A stretch of DNA of 64,000 bases from Rhypophila decipiens. Lineage: Eukaryota > Ascomycota > Sordariomycetes > Sordariales > Naviculisporaceae. A program made the position numbers and the translations under genes. Position 1 is the stretch's first letter, and every line of letters starts with the position of its first letter. Below the pieces are notes generated by a model that saw only the letters and a list, made by a program, of their open reading frames with translations, made no database searches and was not told the DNA's origin. The stretch covers positions 124,001 to 188,000 of the forward strand of contig MU858065.1 of NCBI GenBank assembly GCA_033297075.1, in the 5' to 3' direction. This document shows, piece after piece, positions 57,975 to 64,000 of this stretch.

Positions 57975-58880
57975 ATGGTAGCCACCCAACCCCCCCTCCC
58001 AATCAACATCATGCCCCTCCAATACGCCGACATCCCCATCGTGTCCCGCAACACGGCCTCGGCATTCGCCGTCGACCCCCACACGCTGGTTAAACAGCTC
58101 GGCAAAGGCGGGTACGACATGTACGCGATTTCCTCGTCGGGCTTTTTGGACAACCTGGGCAAGAAGAATTACATGCACTTCAAAGCTGTCAGTGTCGATC
58201 CCACTACTAATGATGATACTGGAGAAACTACTATCCTCGGCCACATCAGCTGGGCCTTTCGCGGGGTTTCCGATCAAGAGCTGGACAAGATGCCCCGTCC
58301 CCACCAGCCGCCTATTACCGCGGAGGAGGCCACAAATACAATCGTCACCGTCGCTGCTGAGGACGAGAATACCACTACCACTGCTGCGGCTGCGGTGGCC
58401 GATGACGAAGAAGCAACAAATAAAATCCAGCGCCTTCACGACCTCGAAGATGAGGATATGCAAGCTTGGATGTCAAGCATTGTTCCTCCAGGCCCGTGCA
58501 TCTTTGTCACCGGCTTGATAGTTGCGCCTGGCTATCAGTCTCGTGGAGTCGGCAGTCGACTCTTGCAAAAGTTGAACGAGACGGCTGATGCGATGGGCTT
58601 GTGCGTGTGGGTGCACTCTAGCCATCAGGCCTATCGTGCTTATCACAAGGCTGGGTTCGAGGTTACAAGGGTTTTGGAGCTCGATTTGGACGAGTGGGCT
58701 ACCAGGGGACCGAGGGAGGATGAGGCTGTGATGGGGGATTTGAATTTGGATGGGACAAGACAAGGCGGTGAACTGGGAGGAAATGGATTGGAAGAGGGGG
58801 AGCAAGGGCAGAGGAAATGGGGGCGGTATATCATTCGGTACTTGAAGAGAGAACCTCGGTTTCCTGCCAGTAGTGTTTGA
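57975..58880 (+). CDS. GNAT-family N-acetyltransferase
   Basis: 301 aa, single exon from the ATG at 57975; an open frame extends upstream but only through GTG. The acetyl-CoA-binding motif A is VTGLIVAPGYQSRGVGSRLL, followed by the motif-B part AYRAYHKAGFEVTRVLELDLDEW. The N-terminal half begins with a typical fungal GNAT strand (MPLQYADIPIVSRNTASAF) and then carries an insert rich in Thr/Ala (TTTTAAAAVADDEEA) before motif A. Substrate unknown. It sits next to the peptide genes and could acetylate a peptide amine, but GNATs are common and it may be an ordinary neighbour. Confidence 0.85.
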   Translation: MVATQPPLPINIMPLQYADIPIVSRNTASAFAVDPHTLVKQLGKGGYDMYAISSSGFLDNLGKKNYMHFKAVSVDPTTNDDTGETTILGHISWAFRGVSDQELDKMPRPHQPPITAEEATNTIVTVAAEDENTTTTAAAAVADDEEATNKIQRLHDLEDEDMQAWMSSIVPPGPCIFVTGLIVAPGYQSRGVGSRLLQKLNETADAMGLCVWVHSSHQAYRAYHKAGFEVTRVLELDLDEWATRGPREDEAVMGDLNLDGTRQGGELGGNGLEEGEQGQRKWGRYIIRYLKREPRFPASSV

Positions 58881-59135
58881 AAGAAATGGCTGGCTGGGAC
58901 CCTGGGTAAAGGTTTTGGAGCGGAGACCATAAGAATACAAGATGGTGTCATCACCAAGAGGCAATGAGCAGGGAATCTGGACAAGTCAAATATATAGTAT
59001 AGTCAGCATCGTTGTAGTAACAGACAGATGAAACTTGGAGAGATTGTTGCAGGAAATTGACAGCTAATTACATTTATATCCCATGAGAAGTCATCGTACC
59101 TTTAACCAGGACCAGCAACCTCCGTGGGGCCCTCC

Positions 59136-61585
59136 TTACCTCCATGCAGGACTAGACCCCCCAGCACCCCAAGAACCACCATAATTCCATTCCCCTGGTC
59201 CAAGTGAATTAGGGGTGGCAGCTCGTTCAGCCAGCCCCCACAGCACCCCCGAATCAGCCTCGAGTCCCTCTATACCACCCAACAACTCGCCAGTCCCCAT
59301 ACCACCAGAAACATGCAGCTGCGCCGCATACGGGAACCAATCCCTTCCTCGTTCGAGACCACTCGGGCTTGTAATCAGCAGCTTGAATACCAACCCAGTG
59401 TCTCCCCTGCTATTTGTCGCTGCAACTAGGTTGACCAGACTTGCCAGGTATTGCATCACCTGGTCCATCTGGCCAATGTGATGTCCTGTTTCGAAGAAGC
59501 TCGCGCCGTCGATGAAGCAGATTATTTTTGATGATGATCTGTTCGTTATCATGGCTGAAGTGAAGCTATTGAGGACTGTGTCGAGGAGAGTGCAAAGAGA
59601 AGGAATGTCGCCGTACTGAACTGCCTGTAGGACATTATTGATCTGGTACGGATTATGCCCCATGGCGGCCATTAAATATTGCGATATGAGCTCCGGAACG
59701 GGATGTTGTAGGATTATTTGAGCGATGACGGACCGTAGAAGGCCAACTGGACCGAGGACGACATCATTCGTGTTAGTTGCGTCGGAGTGGAGATGACAGA
59801 AGAACAAGGCTGTATGTATCGAGGGCACATCGAGGATACCCGCGAGCTGGACGGTTAGATAAGAAAATGGGGAGATCCTCGCGTTGTGGCTGTGGGAGTT
59901 GAGAGCGTCTAGATCCGAGCCATTGAGCAGTAGTACCGAGGACCCGGAATTTGGGCTTAACCAGGCCTTGAATTGTTCATCCTGGAGCACAGTAGACAGG
60001 ATGCGGTCGGCGCGCGAGGATATTTGTCTTCCCTGGTTCAATATCAGTTGCCTTTCGTCTGTAATCTGTTGGACGATGGAGTTGGCAATGTCAGACGCAT
60101 GCGAGTGGGCAAGGTTGAGGGCTTGCAATATCTGTGGGACGGTGATCATTGCTGCTGAACTCCGAGGACTTGGCGGTTGATGGGCTACAGTCAAGGGGTA
60201 TGTATTGGAACTGTCACCGCCTGTGAGGTTTACGTCCGCTATTAGGCGCTGGATGTGTTGTGCTTGCAACATCTGACGAATGCTGTCCTGGCTGGCTGCC
60301 AAAAGTTCCTTGTCTCGGCGGTCTCGTTCCACCCATTCGACCATAACTAGCAATGTTCAAGTTAACAACCTGTGAAGCCCTTCAAGCACTAGTGGGGTTT
60401 CCTTACGTTCTCTTACATCCCTCAGCAGATTCTCAACAGTGTAGCCGGCTGCAGTGACCTTTCTGAGTTCTCCAACGGTCTGTTCTATCTTTCCGTCGAT
60501 GATGTCGATGGTCTTCCCGACCGTAACAACGTTTGTGGCAATGGCGCGTGTTTCGAGGGTCAGGCAGGTTCTGACAGCTCGTTCAAAGGCTTCCACCTTT
60601 TCTTTGATGTTGGTTGACACTTGGGTCTCTAGCTCGCTTCCGTAGTCGTTTTGTAGGGCTATGGCTTTGCCGGCTTGGAATAGTTGCCCCCGGACTATAG
60701 AAGGGCGATTAGCGCATGACGAATGGAAGAAAAGTCATCTCGTTATGGAGCTGAGATGATTGGGCATTAAACAGAATCGGATTGAATCATGCTTTTTACG
60801 CGCAGACAATGAATGGACAAGGATGAAAGGATGTTCGGTCGTTGGGAACGTTGGTCCGAGCTGGACAAAGGCAAGCAAACTGTTGGTACTCACATCCTTT
60901 TCGCTTTTCAATCCACACCATGATTGCCTCGACAGCATCGAGGATGGCAACATACAAATCCTCCGATGTCTTCCGAATGTTTTCGTCCCAGGCGTATTCC
61001 CGTATGAGGATTTTGGCAAAACTGATTTCGGAATCGAGGGATTCCAAGGCACCAATAATGACCTCTCTAAGCTGTCTGTTCCGGTTTGCTGCCTGTCCAC
61101 GCCTGTTAGCAAAGAGCAAGCATCAAAGCGTTGAAGTATGTGGTTACACTGTAAGCCAGCTTCAGGCCTCCGCACAGGACGCCCAAGTAATCACCATTGG
61201 GGATCAGCTGAGTCAAAAACTCTAGCCGGGTTGCTGTGCTTCCAACCAAGCGCTTCGTTCTACGAAACGGATTGTTCCATGTCTTTCCCTGGTTGACATA
61301 TTGATCGACAGCTTGCTCCGCTTCCTGGCGGACATCCTCCCATGACGTGGCAGATCGGAAAGCGTTGTAGGCCTGGGGATCGCCTTGAGAAGAGAGAAGG
61401 TTCTGAATAAAGGTCTGAAACCGTTTTTTTCTGGATTTTAATCGTTCCGAGACTGGTGGCAGCTTGTGCTTCTCGAGAGCCTGTTCCAGTCCCCATGCCG
61501 GATCTACATCGGGAGCTTTGTGGATGATCCAGCGGCCTGTGTCGTCTAGAGCCTGAAATGGTTGAAGGGATGTCGTCGTTGCCAT
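59136..61585 (-). CDS. DUF7708-type STAND-like protein
   Basis: 711 aa in four exons: 61585-61148, 61092-60894, 60694-60407 and 60346-59136; phases exact. The order matches fungal DUF7708 proteins: an N-terminal helical domain (NPFRRTKRLVGSTATRLEFL), the DUF7708 helices (REVIIGALESLDSEISFAKI, YVAILDAVEAIMVWIEKR), a coiled-coil linker (TVGELRKVTAAGYTVENLL), then an ATPase-like domain starting SSVLLLNGSDLDALN. The normal P-loop (GxxxxGKS/T) is missing; a Walker-B-like IICFIDGASFFE is still present. Loss of the P-loop seems usual in this family. Such proteins are placed among NLR-like incompatibility candidates; the function is not known. It is divergent from the AAA gene. The second acceptor (GGACAG at 61093) is chosen because it keeps the frame. 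Confidence 0.75.
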
Positions 61586-62059
61586 AGAGTAAGTAATTTC
61601 ATTCACCCCTTGTTGGCTAAAGAAAATGTTGTGATGGTAGCTTGTGTGTGGATTGTCTGGTCGAGATGAGAGAAGGACGGGTCCTCCATCTCCACCAACG
61701 AACCCCTCTGTTGGCAGCGTGGAAGGTGTGCAGACACAACGGGCAGGCACATCGGGCAGGCAGAAGCGCTCGCGCTAGGAGCAAAAAGGGGCGCTTAATA
61801 TAGGCAATATGCAGGAGGAAGGCGCGGTCCCCAATCAGAGAGGGAGCTGGGCCTTAGCGGGGTAACACAAGCGGTTGGGTACTTGGGGTCCGGAAAATCA
61901 TGGATTGGTGTTTCATAAGACGCTTCACCGGGGTAAAATTGAGAGGATCTTCTCCTCATACAATACTGCATTCCTCCGCCCTCCCGTCAATCAATCTGCA
62001 GTCCATCACCAGACACATCATCCCTCCATGGTAAATAGGATCTCGAGATTCCCCAAATC
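61586..62059. promoter_or_regulatory. Divergent intergenic region
   Basis: About 470 bases that should contain both promoters; no motif I can name with confidence. Confidence 0.4.
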
Positions 62060-64000
62060 ATGGCTTCAGAACCAACACCTCCATCATCATTCGACATACC
62101 TGTGCAAGCGAGTTCCGATCCCCCTGCAACTGTGGAGGTTGTTCCCCAGCAGGCTTCTGATGAGAAGGATGGCCTTGAAACATCCAACACCCCGGAGGAT
62201 AAAAAGGAATCTCGAGACGACTGGGTTTCGGACGACAGCGACGATGCATCCGACTCTGACACCGAGTCCAATCCGGACGAGTCGCAGCCAGCATACGACA
62301 AGCTCCTGAAGTGGTGGCAGAAAACCAACAGCTCCGCCAAAGACCTAAGAAATATATCGAAATCGCTCCACAAGATCAAGAGGACTCGCACGCTCGACTG
62401 GAGACGTGAAATGAAGGAAGTGATTACTAATGTCAACGGAGTATTGCAGCTCCGGGATGAGCTTAACGAGGAACTGGAGAAGGAGGCGGATTGCGTGACG
62501 GACTCAGACGACGAGGAGGATGTGCGCACTTGCATCCCAGAACTGCATTACGTTTCTTGGAGGCACATGATGGCATGGAGACACAGCAGCAATACTTACG
62601 CAGCCATAGACATTCCCTCCGACAAGGCACCTGATTACTCGTTTCCCCCACCCCCACGATTTCTTCCACACCCTGTATCAATGGGCAGGAGGACAGCACC
62701 ACCACTCGGTCCACCCACGGCAGAGCCACTACCATATAATTACTTCCCAATCAACAACACTGCACCTACCCCTCCTGGCGCGGTTTACTCGGGAACTGGC
62801 ACCGATCCTAAGCATCTCCTCGAACAAGACCCCCGGGCTTCTGCCTTGGAAGACTTTCCGAGCAGAATCCGGATCAATTCTATTCGTCTTCAGATGCTTA
62901 TCCTTGAGGAAAAACGGGCGGTCGGAAACCACATCAATGATCCGGATCTGGCAGACAACAACAGCCGTCTTATCATTCAGAGGCCCTTCAAAGCTCTGTA
63001 CTACCTCGAGGACAAGGTCCGGGATCGGTTGCACACATATGAGGACATTCGTAGATCTCGAAATCCTGATACATCTGAGGAAGAATTTCATGCCATGTAC
63101 GACAAACATCCCGTATCCGATGTTCTTAAGTTTGGGGTAATACCCTCAGCCGATTCGATGGATCTCAACGTCCTTACTGCCATGATAAACGACTTGCGAT
63201 GCCTAGTCAAATTCATGGACCTTTACCTTGTCCCAGAGCGGAATCGAATCGTCAACATGGGTATTTCAAGTGGTTCCGGCATACAACCTCATGATCTTTG
63301 GCATTTGTTTCCGGTCGGCTCACTAATCTACTCCAGAGACGAGCATATACCGCAAAAGATCTGGCGAGTAGCCCACACTTTCTCTGCGCGTAAGGGACAG
63401 AACTCCAACTTTGTGCCTGGCAGAGGCGTCCGTTTGGGTTTGGGAAAGACCCCTGGCACCTCAGTCTTTTTTCTCGACTGTTATTATCTCGAGTATGATG
63501 GAATTCGCTATGTGCCAATTCACCGCCGCTTTCAGATCCAACATGGGTTGGAGGCATCGATAACTTATTCTTTCAAGTCCATGTCTTTGGTCCCACTCAG
63601 GATCGCATTACAAGATAAGACCATCAAAGGTACCTATAAAGAAGAGGTTCTTGCCCGTGGTGGTCGCTTCATTGGGTACGCGACTGGATCGCGCCATTTA
63701 TACTACACGGGACGGAGTTATTCTGTCACTCCCGCGGGCGAGAAACTTCCTAATGTTAGGCTGCCGGAAGAGTCAACCAGGACCAGAACAATCCAATACT
63801 CGGTGAGAGTTGACAGCCCGGTTATGGTTGACTATTCGCGGGCTTTTCAGGAGGTACCTTGGTGGAGACCTGAGGGATCAAGCTTGAATCGAACGGCTGT
63901 GGGGAAGGATATCGTTCTCTCCGGTCTTGCTCCAAACCCTGACGTCGATCATGCTAGCCAACTTTTTGTCGAGAACGATTACAGCTGGGACTTGAAGTTC
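62060..64000 (+). CDS. AAA-type ATPase with N-terminal DUF7025 domain, 5' part
   Basis: The frame is open for 647 codons from an ATG at 62060 to the window edge without a stop. The first 110 residues are acidic and disordered (DDWVSDDSDDASDSDTESN). Later parts match fungal DUF7025 proteins: VLKFGVIPSADSMDLNVLTA, LVKFMDLYLVPERNR, DLWHLFPVGSLIYS, IPQKIWRV, FFLDCYYLEYDGIRYVPIHRRF and the RGGRFIGYATGSRHLYYTG strand. In this family an AAA+ ATPase domain follows, which would lie outside the window. The genes are numerous in Pezizomycotina and uncharacterised. No intron is seen in this part. Confidence 0.85.
   Translation, partial: MASEPTPPSSFDIPVQASSDPPATVEVVPQQASDEKDGLETSNTPEDKKESRDDWVSDDSDDASDSDTESNPDESQPAYDKLLKWWQKTNSSAKDLRNISKSLHKIKRTRTLDWRREMKEVITNVNGVLQLRDELNEELEKEADCVTDSDDEEDVRTCIPELHYVSWRHMMAWRHSSNTYAAIDIPSDKAPDYSFPPPPRFLPHPVSMGRRTAPPLGPPTAEPLPYNYFPINNTAPTPPGAVYSGTGTDPKHLLEQDPRASALEDFPSRIRINSIRLQMLILEEKRAVGNHINDPDLADNNSRLIIQRPFKALYYLEDKVRDRLHTYEDIRRSRNPDTSEEEFHAMYDKHPVSDVLKFGVIPSADSMDLNVLTAMINDLRCLVKFMDLYLVPERNRIVNMGISSGSGIQPHDLWHLFPVGSLIYSRDEHIPQKIWRVAHTFSARKGQNSNFVPGRGVRLGLGKTPGTSVFFLDCYYLEYDGIRYVPIHRRFQIQHGLEASITYSFKSMSLVPLRIALQDKTIKGTYKEEVLARGGRFIGYATGSRHLYYTGRSYSVTPAGEKLPNVRLPEESTRTRTIQYSVRVDSPVMVDYSRAFQEVPWWRPEGSSLNRTAVGKDIVLSGLAPNPDVDHASQLFVENDYSWDLKF

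Overview
The window is nuclear DNA of a filamentous ascomycete (Pezizomycotina). Genes carry many short introns (GTAAGT/GTATGT donors, CTAAC/CTGAC branch points, CAG/TAG acceptors). Several families are typical of these fungi: HET, NACHT-type NLR, DUF3328/UstYa, a mitochondrial methylcitrate-cycle pair and DUF4360. I cannot name the genus. Gene models were assembled by eye from splice signals and reading-frame continuity, so exon edges are predictions.

Layout. 1-9 kb is gene-poor: a partial gene runs off the left edge, followed by tandem repeats, a small transposon and degenerate repeat arrays. 9-13 kb holds a short-chain dehydrogenase and a type-I-like glutamine synthetase, transcribed divergently. 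14-19.4 kb holds probable methylisocitrate lyase (mclA) and methylcitrate synthase (mcsA) genes, also divergent. Together they would cover two steps of propionyl-CoA detoxification in mitochondria. 19.4-31 kb is sparse, with a secreted DUF4360 protein, a 0.23-kb MITE, a tiny three-exon Cys-rich gene and a second copy of the small transposon in inverted orientation. 31-42 kb is accessory: a HET-domain gene, an F-box remnant, two RNase H-like paralogues, a tentative multi-exon gene, a split tRNA-like sequence and a decayed PEX11-like pseudogene.

At 43-50 kb lies a large NLR (hydrolase-like domain, then NACHT, then a long C-terminus) with an apparent one-base frameshift near its 3' end. Next, 50-59 kb looks like a ribosomally made peptide (RiPP) cluster. 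It contains a secreted precursor with four near-identical Kex2-bounded repeats, two UstYa-type (DUF3328) oxidase genes, a membrane protein with two HxxHC motifs and a GNAT acetyltransferase. One UstYa gene shares a divergent promoter region with the precursor. The repeat sequence does not match any dikaritin core I know (ustiloxin, phomopsin, asperipin), so this is the best candidate for an undescribed system.

The right edge has a DUF7708-type STAND-like gene and the 5' part of a DUF7025-type AAA ATPase gene. Together with HET and NACHT genes, these make 31-64 kb resemble a fungal self/non-self recognition region with a metabolite cluster inside it.
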